Shown here: in pieces, positions 1 to 7,514 of the stretch
How positions within the stretch are numbered: the stretch's first letter is position 1
How the letters are laid out: each line of letters opens with the position of its first letter
Assembly (NCBI GenBank): GCA_964609625.1
Contig: CAZSRS010000061.1
Coordinates: forward strand, 1 to 17,850
Origin: G963674665 sp964609625
Lineage (GTDB): Bacteria > Desulfobacterota > Desulfovibrionia > Desulfovibrionales > Desulfovibrionaceae
Direction: 5' to 3'
Length of the DNA: 17,850 nt
Position numbers and translations under genes: made by a program
The notes under the pieces: model-generated
Databases searched by the model: none
What the model saw: the letters and a program-made list of their open reading frames with translations, nothing else
Told to the model about the DNA's origin: nothing

Positions 1-118
1 CCTCGAAGGCGCCCATGAACTCGGCCACGTCCGGGTCCACCGGGATGCCCAGGTCCGGATTGGCAGCGGCCTGTGCATTCACGATTGCTGCCGCAGCAGC
101 GAGGTATTCCTTGTCCAT
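1..118 (-). CDS. 5' end of an unrecognised gene downstream of traF (partial)
   Basis: The first 39 codons of a minus-strand gene start at an ATG at 118 and run off the window edge. The start is supported by a GGGAG ribosome-binding site about 7 bases upstream (minus strand, roughly 126-130), in a purine-rich stretch. The visible protein starts MDKEYLAAAAAIVNAQ and has an alanine-rich helical N-terminus, then a proline/aspartate segment (NPDLGIPVDPDVAEFMGAF). I do not recognise the family. There is no signal peptide or membrane segment in the visible part. It is separated from traF by a 114-base gap with two strong hairpins, so it may be expressed at a different level from the transfer operon. 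Its position suggests another transfer or maintenance function, which is inference only. Confidence 0.6.
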   Translation of the reverse strand, partial: MDKEYLAAAAAIVNAQAAANPDLGIPVDPDVAEFMGAFE

Positions 119-150
119 TTCCTTTCTCCCTTTTTGGAAGGATAGTTATG

Positions 151-220
151 TCGGGGGGAAACCTTTCTGAAGAAAGGTTCTCCCCCCGAGCCCCCCTTCC
201 AAAGACTTTCATAAGGGGGG
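151..220. repeat. Double hairpin between traF and the downstream gene
   Basis: Two strong inverted repeats lie side by side. The first pairs 151-168 with 171-189 (18 bp, one bulged C, loop GA), with a G6/C6 base and an AACCTTTCT/AGAAAGGTT top. The second pairs CCCCCCTT at 191-198 with AAGGGGGG at 213-220 around a 14-base loop. Neither is followed by a clean U-tract in either direction, so a simple rho-independent terminator is not proven. It may stabilise or attenuate the minus-strand transcript. The pattern resembles intergenic repeats I recall from Desulfovibrio genomes (memory, not checked). Confidence 0.7.
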
Positions 221-232
221 TACTCTTTGTGG

Positions 233-781
233 TTACTCTTCATCAAAAACTATGACCGGCCGCGCTGGGCGCAGCGCGTGCAGGTCCACCAGGCCGAAGT
301 ACCGACTATCGAAACCACCGGTGTGCCCATCCGAGAGCACCAGGGCCTTGTTCGCGGGGATGGTGCCGGATTCCAGGGCGCCACGCGGCAAGGGGCGGCC
401 GTGGCTGTCCAGAGTCCTGACCTGGCTGCAAGGCTGGAGCTGGCCGTTTATGCGTACCCCTTCCGAGGCGATGTCCAGCTGATCGCCCGGTAGGCCGACT
501 AGGCGTTTGAGCAAGGGGCGCGTGCCCGAGGCACAAAGGCCGGGGCGCAGATACCCCCGTTCCAGAGCCAGAGCGGCAAGAGCCCCCTGCTGTGGACAGA
601 AGGCAACGAGGTCGCCGCGTACGGGCGCTCGGGATTCCAGGCGATAGAGCCCCACGGCCACGGACGGGGTGAGGTTCAGGCGAAAGCCCAGCGCCCAGAG
701 CGGCCCGAGCCCGAAAATCAGGACCAGAGCCAGGGCCAGGGTCGCGAGCGGCAGGCTAGACCTCGGCCAGATAGCGTTCAT
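233..781 (-). CDS. traF: TraF-like conjugative S26 signal peptidase
   Basis: This 182-aa protein matches the TraF family of S26 (type I signal peptidase-like) serine proteases. In RP4, TraF matures and cyclises the TrbC pilin. A hydrophobic segment at residues 11-33 anchors it in the inner membrane with the catalytic part outside. The catalytic serine is Ser40 in the TPSVAVGLY box. The general-base lysine is Lys92 in KRLVGLPGD, the usual S26 box D pattern. The C-terminal SDG..GFDSRYFG segment (150-163) fits box E. Its ATG overlaps the end of traG by 26 bases and has a GAGGA site about 9-10 bases upstream, so the two are probably translationally coupled. The expected substrate, TrbC, is encoded in the same operon. 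Confidence 0.93.
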   Translation of the reverse strand: MNAIWPRSSLPLATLALALVLIFGLGPLWALGFRLNLTPSVAVGLYRLESRAPVRGDLVAFCPQQGALAALALERGYLRPGLCASGTRPLLKRLVGLPGDQLDIASEGVRINGQLQPCSQVRTLDSHGRPLPRGALESGTIPANKALVLSDGHTGGFDSRYFGLVDLHALRPARPVIVFDEE

Positions 782-2753
782 AGGGCTTGTCCTCGCGGGG
801 CTTTGGCTGCGCCTTGTCCGAAGAGCCGGGGCGGGGGCGCTCCTGATGCAGCGAATCAGACTTGCTTGGCGCCGCGATGCTTGCGCGCTGGGAGAACACC
901 GGGTCCAGGAAGTAGAGAATCTGCTTGCCGTAGATGGGCGGCTGACCGGCGCAGAAGACGAGCATGTCGCCCGGCGCCGTGATGCGGCCAGCCGCGTCCT
1001 TGACAGGGCCGGGCAGGCGCATGCATTCGTCTTCAGTGAGCAGCGGCCGCGCGACCTCGTTCACGCTGAGCGAGGCGTTCTTCAGCCCGCCGCTGCGCGC
1101 GCCCGAGAGCGCGGTCTTCTTCTCGATCACCGTAGCCTTGCCGGTCATGGCCGAGAGCACGCGCGCGGTCTCCACCGTGTTCGGCGCAAAAGCCACGCGC
1201 ACGTGGCAGTTGGCCATGAGGCCGTTGTCCTTGCCGTAGACCGCGCTCAGCTGCACGATGTCCTGGACGATGAAGTAGCCCTTGAGCCCGTAGCCGGCCA
1301 TGTAGGCGATGGCGCGCTCCACGATGTCCAGCTTGCCCAGGGCCGTGAATTCATCGAGCATGAGCAGCACGCGCCGCTGCGGCGCGGCGCCACAGTCCAG
1401 ACGCGCGGTGGCACGGTTGAGCAGCATGGTCAGCACGATTCGCACCAGGGGGCGCAGCCGGTCGATGTCTGCCGGGCTGATCACGAGGTAGAGATTCACG
1501 GGGCGCTCGTGCCGCGCGAGGTCGGCCAGGCGAAAGTCGCAGCGCGCGGTGTTCATGGCCACCACCGGGTCGCGGTACAGGTTCAGGTTGGCCACGGCCG
1601 TGGAGAGCACGCCCGAAAGCTCCCGGTCCGCCTTGTTCAACATCTCCCGTGCAGCGGCCGTGACAAAGCGGTGGATGTCCGCGCCGTGGCGCCCCGAGAC
1701 ACCCCCCGGCAGCAGCGCGTCGAGCATGGCCGCGTGGTCCGTGGCGATCATTTCCTCGAACACATCCTGAATGGGGCGGTTCTCATCCGCCAACAAACAG
1801 GAGAGGTCGCAGAGCGTGGCCGCCCTGCCCTCGGCGTGGCGCGTGACCACCAGGCAATGCAGCAGCGCCCCGGAAAGGAAGCCGAACGCGGCCTTGTGCC
1901 AGTAGTCGGCCAGCCCCTTGCCCTGCGGGTCGAGGATCATGCTGACCAGGTTCTGTGCGTCCTGCACCGCGTGCACGGTCTCCAGGCGGATTTCCTCCAG
2001 GGGGTTGAAGCAGGCCGAGCTGCCGCTGGGGTCCGAGGGGTCGAAGCGCAGGACGCGGTGCCCCTGCGTGGCGAGCCAGCCGGCGGTGAGACTCCAGTTC
2101 TCGCCCTTGATGTCGAAGACGACTGTGGAATCCGGCCAGGCCAGCAGCGTGGGGATGATCAGCCCCACACCCTTGCCCGAGCGCGTGGGCGCGAAACAGA
2201 GCACGTGCTCCGGGCCGTTGTGCCGCAGATAGCGCTGCACGCGCAGCGGCTTACCCCGGAGTGCTCGCCGGAAGCGCTCGCCCCCATGGTGCTCCTGGAG
2301 CCAGCCGCCCACGTACACGCCTTGCCCGTCGAGCAGGCCCATGGCGCGGATTTCGGCCAGCCGTGCCCAGCGCGCCGAGCCGTGCAGGTCCTCGCAGCCC
2401 TTGCTGAGCTTGCGGCGCCCCACAAAGAGACTGAGGATGAGAAACTGCGGCAGGATGAACAGGGCCTGGGCAAAGGACAGGGACTGCTCCACGTAGCCCT
2501 GGGGGTCGGCCAGACCGGGCATGGCCTGCCAGGCGAAGATTGACCACGGCGCGTACCAGGCCAGGTCCAAGGCGCGGCCGAGGGGCGCGCCGAGGGCGGG
2601 ATGGAAGCCGTAGTGCGCGGCCACGCGCTGCGTGGCAAAGCTCATGGACGCCAGGGCAAGAATGGTGACGAAGACGAGGTAGCACCAGAGCGCGGCCCTG
2701 GAGCGCGCGGGCTTGGCCTGGCCGAGGCCGTAGGGTTTCTTGTGCTCAGGCAT
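756..2753 (-). CDS. traG: TraG/VirD4-type coupling ATPase (T4CP)
   Basis: This is a type IV coupling protein, the hexameric inner-membrane ATPase that brings the relaxase-DNA complex to the secretion channel. Counted from the ATG at 2753 (665 aa), there are two N-terminal membrane segments (about 21-40 and 93-111). Walker A is APTRSGKGVG at 188-197, followed by the family hallmark FDIKGENW. Walker B is VLLMLDEFTALGK at 462-474, followed by the conserved YMAGYGLKGYFIVQD segment. The frame stays open to a TTG at 2780, but the ATG gives a normal N-terminus and has a weak AAGG site about 10 bases upstream. The C-terminus (from about 630) is a charged tail. A 280-base gap containing a plus-strand hicB-like gene separates it from trbI, yet it lies in the same direction as the trb genes. 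Confidence 0.95.
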   Translation of the reverse strand: MPEHKKPYGLGQAKPARSRAALWCYLVFVTILALASMSFATQRVAAHYGFHPALGAPLGRALDLAWYAPWSIFAWQAMPGLADPQGYVEQSLSFAQALFILPQFLILSLFVGRRKLSKGCEDLHGSARWARLAEIRAMGLLDGQGVYVGGWLQEHHGGERFRRALRGKPLRVQRYLRHNGPEHVLCFAPTRSGKGVGLIIPTLLAWPDSTVVFDIKGENWSLTAGWLATQGHRVLRFDPSDPSGSSACFNPLEEIRLETVHAVQDAQNLVSMILDPQGKGLADYWHKAAFGFLSGALLHCLVVTRHAEGRAATLCDLSCLLADENRPIQDVFEEMIATDHAAMLDALLPGGVSGRHGADIHRFVTAAAREMLNKADRELSGVLSTAVANLNLYRDPVVAMNTARCDFRLADLARHERPVNLYLVISPADIDRLRPLVRIVLTMLLNRATARLDCGAAPQRRVLLMLDEFTALGKLDIVERAIAYMAGYGLKGYFIVQDIVQLSAVYGKDNGLMANCHVRVAFAPNTVETARVLSAMTGKATVIEKKTALSGARSGGLKNASLSVNEVARPLLTEDECMRLPGPVKDAAGRITAPGDMLVFCAGQPPIYGKQILYFLDPVFSQRASIAAPSKSDSLHQERPRPGSSDKAQPKPREDKPYERYLAEV

Positions 2754-2799
2754 GGCGCTGCAGCCTTGACTTGGCGCCAAGAGGTGGTACCAAAGCGCA

Positions 2800-3024
2800 A
2801 TGAATATCCTGCATTACAAAGGCTATCAGGGGCGCTTCGAGTACGATCCCGAGGCCGACCTGTTCCACGGCGAGGTGCTGCACCTGTCCGACGTCATCAC
2901 CTTCCAGGCTGAAAGCGAAGACGCAATGCAGCAGGCCTTTGCCGATTCCATGGACGACTATCTGGAGTTCTGCGCCCAGAAGGGGCGCGCGCCAGAAAAG
3001 CCCGCTCCATCCAGCCGAGCCTGA
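2800..3024 (+). CDS. Truncated orphan HicB-family antitoxin-like protein
   Basis: This 74-aa protein looks like the N-terminal ligand-binding half of the HicB antitoxin family: KGYQGRFEYDPEADLFHGEVLHLSDVITFQAES, then DSMDDYLEFCAQKGRAPEKP at 49-68. Family members usually continue past this point into a C-terminal ribbon-helix-helix or HTH DNA-binding domain. Here the frame stops a few residues later (APSSRA). No hicA-like toxin lies on either side. A GAGGTGG site (2781-2787) sits about 12 bases before the ATG, longer than ideal. The gene is the only plus-strand insertion in the transfer block, divergent from traG and ending 10 bases from the trbI stop codon. It may be a remnant, an anti-toxin decoy, or a regulator that lost DNA binding. 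Confidence 0.75.
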   Translation: MNILHYKGYQGRFEYDPEADLFHGEVLHLSDVITFQAESEDAMQQAFADSMDDYLEFCAQKGRAPEKPAPSSRA

Positions 3025-3034
3025 AGCCTCAATC

Positions 3035-4270
3035 CTACTGCCACGCCGCATACGGCGCCTCGAACACGAGGTCCTTGGTCACGATGACGTTGAAGCGGTA
3101 ACCGGGGCGGATTTCCAGCGTGGGCTTGATGTTCAGGTTCTTTTCCAGGAGCTTGGTGGTAGTCTGGCCCAGCTGGCTGGACAGGGCCGAGACCATTGCA
3201 TCCTGCATGGAGGGCGCGCTGCTGCTCGTGCTCAGGCTGGACGCGCCGCTGTCGTTGAGCGTGTCCATGGCATAGGCCGTGCCCCCGGAAATCAGGGACA
3301 TGAGCACGGCCGAGCCGAAGATGCGCCAGTAGTGATTGTCCACCTGGTCGTGAAATCCGCCGTAGCCGCTCATGTCCGCGCCGGGCATGGCGCCCAGGGT
3401 CACGGCCGAGCCGTCCGGGAAAATGAGCCGATTCCAGGCCACGAGTACGCGCGACTGGCCGTAGACCACGCGCGAATCATACACGCCATAGAGCTTCGAG
3501 CCCTGGGGGATGAGCAGGTGTGCGCCGTGCGCGGTGTCGTAGACGTTCTGGCTGACCTGGGCGATGAGCGCGCCCGGCAGATCGGAGTTCACGCCTGTGA
3601 GCATGACGCCGGGGATAACCGCCCCTGTCTTGAGTTCGAAGGAGCGGCCGGGAGCGCGCGAATCCGGCAAGCGCCACTGCGCATCGGCCTTGGCGCGCCC
3701 GAAGAACGCTTCCTTGTCCTTGTCCGCGGCGGAGTCGTAATCGCTCTGGAGCAGCGCGGAGAGTTCCTCCCTGTCGAGCCCACCGCGCCCTGACGGTTTA
3801 TCGCCCCCTGCAGGGGCGGTTGCCGCCACTGCGGCCTTGCCCGGCTGCGTCTGCTCGCCCTTCTTGACCACCAGCGGGGAGCGCAAGGCGTCGATGTTCT
3901 CCTGCACCTTGAGCCGGCGCAGCTGCTCCTGCTCGCGACGTGCGTTGTCCCCGGCCTCGTCTTTTTGCGGCGCCAGCACCACAATCTGCTTTTCCGGCTG
4001 CACGGGCGCGGGAGCCGCGGCCGCTGGCGGCTCGGGGTGCACGGCCAGACCAGGTCCGCCGTCTTCCGGCAGGAAGGGCTTTTCGGGCTGCACCTCCACC
4101 GGGAGCGCTTGCTCCTCTGGCCGGCCACGCCCCATGAAGTTCACGCTGTAGACCAGCACCGCAGCCAGGATGCACCCCACGAGCAAGACGAGCAGCAAGG
4201 GCTTCTTGCTCATGCGGGCCACGGGCAGGTCCGCGCCGCGCATGGGGCTGAGTTCGTTGGGGCTGTTCAT
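3035..4270 (-). CDS. trbI: TrbI (VirB10-like) envelope-spanning core protein
   Basis: This 411-aa protein has the VirB10/TrbI layout: a short cytoplasmic N-terminus, one membrane segment at 24-42, a long proline/alanine/charged periplasmic linker (50-165), and a C-terminal beta-barrel domain from about 205. Family signatures are LKTGAVIPGVMLTGVNSDLPG at 213-233, IPQGSKLYGVYDSRVVYGQSR at 254-274, and RPGYRFNVIVTKDLVF at 388-403. It is the protein that bridges inner and outer membranes in the secretion core and senses energy from the ATPases. The start ATG overlaps the trbH stop by 4 bases (ATGA). It is the last gene of the trb order before the hicB-like interruption. Confidence 0.95.
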   Translation of the reverse strand: MNSPNELSPMRGADLPVARMSKKPLLLVLLVGCILAAVLVYSVNFMGRGRPEEQALPVEVQPEKPFLPEDGGPGLAVHPEPPAAAAPAPVQPEKQIVVLAPQKDEAGDNARREQEQLRRLKVQENIDALRSPLVVKKGEQTQPGKAAVAATAPAGGDKPSGRGGLDREELSALLQSDYDSAADKDKEAFFGRAKADAQWRLPDSRAPGRSFELKTGAVIPGVMLTGVNSDLPGALIAQVSQNVYDTAHGAHLLIPQGSKLYGVYDSRVVYGQSRVLVAWNRLIFPDGSAVTLGAMPGADMSGYGGFHDQVDNHYWRIFGSAVLMSLISGGTAYAMDTLNDSGASSLSTSSSAPSMQDAMVSALSSQLGQTTTKLLEKNLNIKPTLEIRPGYRFNVIVTKDLVFEAPYAAWQ

Positions 4271-4725
4271 GGCTGTAAGGACGCTTCTACCGTGGCAGGC
4301 GCAGCAGGCGCCCCGGTCTGGGCCACGCCCGCTTCAGGCGCGGTCCGCTCCCCAAGGATGTACACGCGGGAAAAGGCAAAGCCGTCCGAGAGCACCATGT
4401 GCAGATACCAGGCCGTGGGCTCCTCCCTGATGGCGTCCAGGGTGTATCTCAGGTCCACCACGCCGTCGCCAGCAGCGGGCTCCAGGCGGAAGCCACGGGC
4501 ACGAAGCCCATGCTCCAGGCGCTCACCAAAGCTGCCGTGCCCCGCTGGCACCAGATGCAGGGCGGTCAGGCCGGGCGGGTAGACCTCTAGCAGGCGGGAT
4601 ACGGCATCCGAGGCCATGACTGTTTCCTGCTCGGCCTGGAGCCCCTGGCCACAGAACGAACCACCATGGCGGGCGGCACAGCCGGAGCACAGGGCCAGGC
4701 AAAGCACCAGGATGAATGCGCGCAT
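4267..4725 (-). CDS. trbH: TrbH-like outer-membrane lipoprotein of the transfer channel
   Basis: This 152-aa protein has a lipoprotein signal (hydrophobic 3-13, then CSGC with Cys16 as lipidation site; the -3 residue is Cys rather than the usual Leu). The body matches what I know of TrbH: VYPPGLTALHLVP, then LEHGLRARGFRLEP, then a DLRYTLDAI strand and a WYLHMVLSDGFAFSRVY segment. TrbH occupies the VirB7 position and would stabilise the TrbG/TrbI outer-membrane core. A GGAGG site lies about 8 bases before the ATG, and the start overlaps the trbG stop by one base (TGATG). Sequence conservation in this family is low, so its place between trbG and trbI carries much of the call. Confidence 0.85.
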   Translation of the reverse strand: MRAFILVLCLALCSGCAARHGGSFCGQGLQAEQETVMASDAVSRLLEVYPPGLTALHLVPAGHGSFGERLEHGLRARGFRLEPAAGDGVVDLRYTLDAIREEPTAWYLHMVLSDGFAFSRVYILGERTAPEAGVAQTGAPAAPATVEASLQP

Positions 4726-5636
4726 CAGCTGTCCTCCCTGGTGATTTCGACGGATTCCTGATCGCGCCCCACACCGACCACCAGGACGACCTTTTCAAAG
4801 AGCCCGTCCACGACCATGGCTTGGCCTTTGACGCGGTAATTCACGAGCACGTCGCTGCCGGACTTGCGCACCAGCAGGACAGGCATCTCGTTGGTGGCCG
4901 CGCCCGCAGGCAGCCGGATAATGGTCTGGCGGCCGTCGTCATAGACTTGCACCGGCTTCCACGAGGCCTTGCCCTTGACCAGGTAGCGGAAGTTGAGGGT
5001 GCTCAGGTCCACATCGCTGCCGTCGATCGATGCCGTGCGCCAGCGCTCTTCCCTGGCTTCGCGTTCGGCCTGTTCTCTGAAACGCCGCACCTGGTCTTCC
5101 ATGTAGAGGAAGCCCACGTAGGGCGTGTGCCCCTCGCGTTGGGAGATCAGGCGCAGGTGGTAGACACGGCGGCTGGTGGTGACCACGGCCGAGCTTTCCA
5201 GACCGGCGTCCACGGGCTTGATCAGGAGGTGCACGGTCTTGTGCTCCCCTGCGCCGGACGTGGCCACGTCCACGAGCCAGCGGGCCGAGTCGCCCACCAC
5301 CACTTCGTTGAGGGTCTCCCCGGCCTGCAACTCCACGTCGCAGACATTGAGCGGCGCGGCAACGATGGTGGGCAGGCTCGCCCCATGCACGTAGAGCACC
5401 TTGCCCATGCCGTTGCGCACGGGCGTCACCGACCTGGCCGCCCACTCCCCGGACAGTTCCAGGGCCTTGGTCTCGTTGGGCGTCAGCACCACCGGCGTGT
5501 CACTGAGATAGTCCGGGAGGGGCGGAAAAGGCATAGGGGGTTGCCCCGCCTCAAACTGGGGCGCTTCCGAAACCTGCTCCGCAAGAGCTGGAGCGGGAAG
5601 CAAGAGCACAAGACAACACAACAGCAGGCAACGCAT
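4725..5636 (-). CDS. trbG: TrbG (VirB9-like) outer-membrane core protein
   Basis: A 303-aa protein from the ATG at 5636. It has a Sec signal peptide (MRCLLLCCLVLLLPAPALA, cleavage after Ala19) and two VirB9/TrbG beta domains. The C-terminal one carries DVDLSTLNFRYLVKG (208-222), WKPVQVYDDGRQTIIRLP (226-243) and LLVRKSGSDVLVNYRVKG (254-271). TrbG forms the outer-membrane ring with TrbI and TrbH. The frame is open much further upstream, but only as a shadow of trbF. Three ATGs compete at 5651, 5642 and 5636. The one at 5651 overlaps the trbF stop as ATGA but has no ribosome-binding site. A GAGG about 9 bases before 5636 decides for that start. Confidence 0.94.
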   Translation of the reverse strand: MRCLLLCCLVLLLPAPALAEQVSEAPQFEAGQPPMPFPPLPDYLSDTPVVLTPNETKALELSGEWAARSVTPVRNGMGKVLYVHGASLPTIVAAPLNVCDVELQAGETLNEVVVGDSARWLVDVATSGAGEHKTVHLLIKPVDAGLESSAVVTTSRRVYHLRLISQREGHTPYVGFLYMEDQVRRFREQAEREAREERWRTASIDGSDVDLSTLNFRYLVKGKASWKPVQVYDDGRQTIIRLPAGAATNEMPVLLVRKSGSDVLVNYRVKGQAMVVDGLFEKVVLVVGVGRDQESVEITREDS

Positions 5637-5647
5637 GGTCATGCACC

Positions 5648-6346
5648 TCATCGGGGTTGCGAGTTGGCAGTGCCCGAGAGCACTTTGGCAAAGGAAATGC
5701 CCGTGACGTGAACCCCGCCGGGGTTCTTGAGGATCTGATCTTCCGAATTCGGGGGGCGCACCTGGACGGTCAGCGTGGCCTCGAAAGTCTGCGGCGGTAG
5801 CAGCTCCACGCCGTTGAAACCGCGCACGGTCTCTGTCCACTCCACGCGCCAGGAGTCCTGGCTCACCGGCAGGGGCAGCCCCTTGACCGAGACCTGCACC
5901 AGCTTGCCTTCCTTGGCGCGGGCATAGGGGTTGTTCTGCTCGTACCACTGCCGCAACTGCCCCTTGGCCGAACCGGCCATGAAGTAGGCCAGGCGCTCGA
6001 CCATCTTCTTCTGCAGGTCCAAATCCGCGGTCACGGTGCGCCAGTTCACGATGACGCCGGCCAGCTCGGCCTGAATCAACCGCTGGGGCACCGGCGCGGC
6101 CAGGTCGGCACGGGTCACGGCCGCTGCCTTGCCCAACTGGTCCACCTCCACCACGTAGGGCACGACCTTGTACTGCGCGGCCATGATCACGTTGCCGGCA
6201 ATGGAGCCGACCGCGAGGAGCAGGCTGACGAAGGCGACAAGGCGCCAGTGGGCCGCGCGCTGGATATAGCTGCCGTAGCGCTCCAACCATTCCTCGCGGC
6301 CGTTGAGGTACGGATTGCGGGGCGCAGCCGTCTGCCTATTCGACAT
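5648..6346 (-). CDS. trbF: TrbF (VirB8-like) inner-membrane assembly protein
   Basis: This 232-aa protein begins with the TrbF signature NPYLNGREEWLERYGSYI (11-28). One membrane segment (36-57) follows, then a periplasmic NTF2-like VirB8 domain with the characteristic KVVPYVVEVDQLGKA just after the membrane and NNPYARAKEGKLVQVSV in the middle. The family is a bitopic scaffold needed to nucleate the channel. The ATG is supported by AAGGA about 8 bases upstream, inside the end of trbL (11-base overlap). The length is normal for the family. Confidence 0.95.
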   Translation of the reverse strand: MSNRQTAAPRNPYLNGREEWLERYGSYIQRAAHWRLVAFVSLLLAVGSIAGNVIMAAQYKVVPYVVEVDQLGKAAAVTRADLAAPVPQRLIQAELAGVIVNWRTVTADLDLQKKMVERLAYFMAGSAKGQLRQWYEQNNPYARAKEGKLVQVSVKGLPLPVSQDSWRVEWTETVRGFNGVELLPPQTFEATLTVQVRPPNSEDQILKNPGGVHVTGISFAKVLSGTANSQPR

Positions 6347-7499
6347 CTTCTTGATCCTTCATGGCGTTCTCCATTTTCTTGGCCTGGAGTCTCGATTGCA
6401 GCCGACTGTTCAGGCGCAGACCGTAGCCGGCGCGCGGGCTCTCGGCCCGAGCCTGGGCATAGGCGCTGTAGAGGTTGCCGGCCATGTGGCCGAAGCGCCC
6501 CAATCCGGTGGCGCCGCTTTCCTTGGCCAGTTGCGAGGCCGCGCTCACGCTCTTCACCCCAACGGCGGTGCCTGCTGTAGCAGCGGCTGCGCCCGCAGCG
6601 CCCCCCACCGCCGCGCCGAGCACGGCGCCGGCCGTGGCGCCCAGGGCCTGGCCGCCGTGCACGTGCGAGCCGTTGATGATGCCGGCGCAGGCCTCGGGGA
6701 TGGTGCGCACCAGGGCCAGAAGGATGACGGCCACGCCGATGACCACGAAAATGTCCTGCATGGTGGCCTCGGCCAGCTCCAGATCGGCGATGAACGAAAG
6801 GGCCAACCCCAGCAGCAGCTGCATGACAAAGAGCTTGAAGGCCACGGCGAGCACGTAGCGCATGACGTTGATGGCGTACTCGCGGAAGATGGCGCTGCCC
6901 CCCAGCCCGAGCAGGATCACGCTGGCGTTCATGGCGATCATGGCCTCGCACTTGACGAAGAGAATCTGCGCGGTCATCAGCGCAAAGGCGATGAGCACCA
7001 CCAGCGCGGCGACGATGTAGGCCAGGCTGTCCACGGGCGAGGTGATGGAGAGCTTGTCCAGGATGGTCATGACGATGGCGCAGCCGGTCATGAACGGCGC
7101 CTCCACTGCGGTTCTGGACGCGCCAAGCCCGTCGGCCGTTGCAGCCAGCCCGTTGATCACGTTCCAGGACCAGGCATCATAGTTTTTGATCACGGCGGCG
7201 ATGAACCCGGCAAAGAGCAGGATCATCACGAACTGCCCCAGGATGTCCGCTATCTGCGCTCGTTGCAGCGCCATGCGCACGCCGAAGAGGCAGACTTCGA
7301 GGATCAGGGTCCAGCGCAGGAGCGCAAAGGCGAAGGATTGCAGGGTGCCGCCCCAGCTGGCCGTTCTGGTGTAGAAGGTCTCGACCAGCTGGGAGATGCT
7401 GCCCGGCGAGGTGTCGGCCAAGCCCTCAGTGGGGCAGACCAGGACCAGGGCAATAGCCAGGGCGAGGCCCAGCGGCGAGAGAGTCATCTTCTGGAGCAC
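6336..7499 (-). CDS. trbL: TrbL (VirB6-like) polytopic inner-membrane channel protein
   Basis: This 387-aa protein has an N-terminal signal-like hydrophobic stretch and five or so further membrane segments (for example LRWTLILEVCLFG, GQFVMILLFAGFIAAVI, LAYIVAALVVLIAFALM and IFVVIGVAVILLALV). A small-residue Ala/Gly-rich cytoplasmic stretch and a basic, helical C-tail follow. That is the TrbL/VirB6 plan. It forms the inner-membrane passage for the DNA substrate. The first codon is a GTG at 7499 with a weak GGAA site. An ATG at 7487 is the alternative and gives a slightly shorter signal region. Only 15 bases separate it from trbJ, so no trbK-type exclusion lipoprotein is encoded here. Confidence 0.93.
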   Translation of the reverse strand: MLQKMTLSPLGLALAIALVLVCPTEGLADTSPGSISQLVETFYTRTASWGGTLQSFAFALLRWTLILEVCLFGVRMALQRAQIADILGQFVMILLFAGFIAAVIKNYDAWSWNVINGLAATADGLGASRTAVEAPFMTGCAIVMTILDKLSITSPVDSLAYIVAALVVLIAFALMTAQILFVKCEAMIAMNASVILLGLGGSAIFREYAINVMRYVLAVAFKLFVMQLLLGLALSFIADLELAEATMQDIFVVIGVAVILLALVRTIPEACAGIINGSHVHGGQALGATAGAVLGAAVGGAAGAAAATAGTAVGVKSVSAASQLAKESGATGLGRFGHMAGNLYSAYAQARAESPRAGYGLRLNSRLQSRLQAKKMENAMKDQEDVE

Positions 7500-7514
7500 G
7501 ATCGTTCCGGCCGG

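Noticed and set aside
669..2543. 624-codon plus-strand open frame
   Set aside because: It lies opposite traG, is rich in Arg/His/Ala/Gly/Val without any domain, and arises from GC-rich third-position bias. traG has clear Walker motifs.
5652..6290. N-terminal extension of trbG
   Set aside because: It is the shadow of trbF; a proper signal peptide and ribosome-binding site point to the ATG at 5636.
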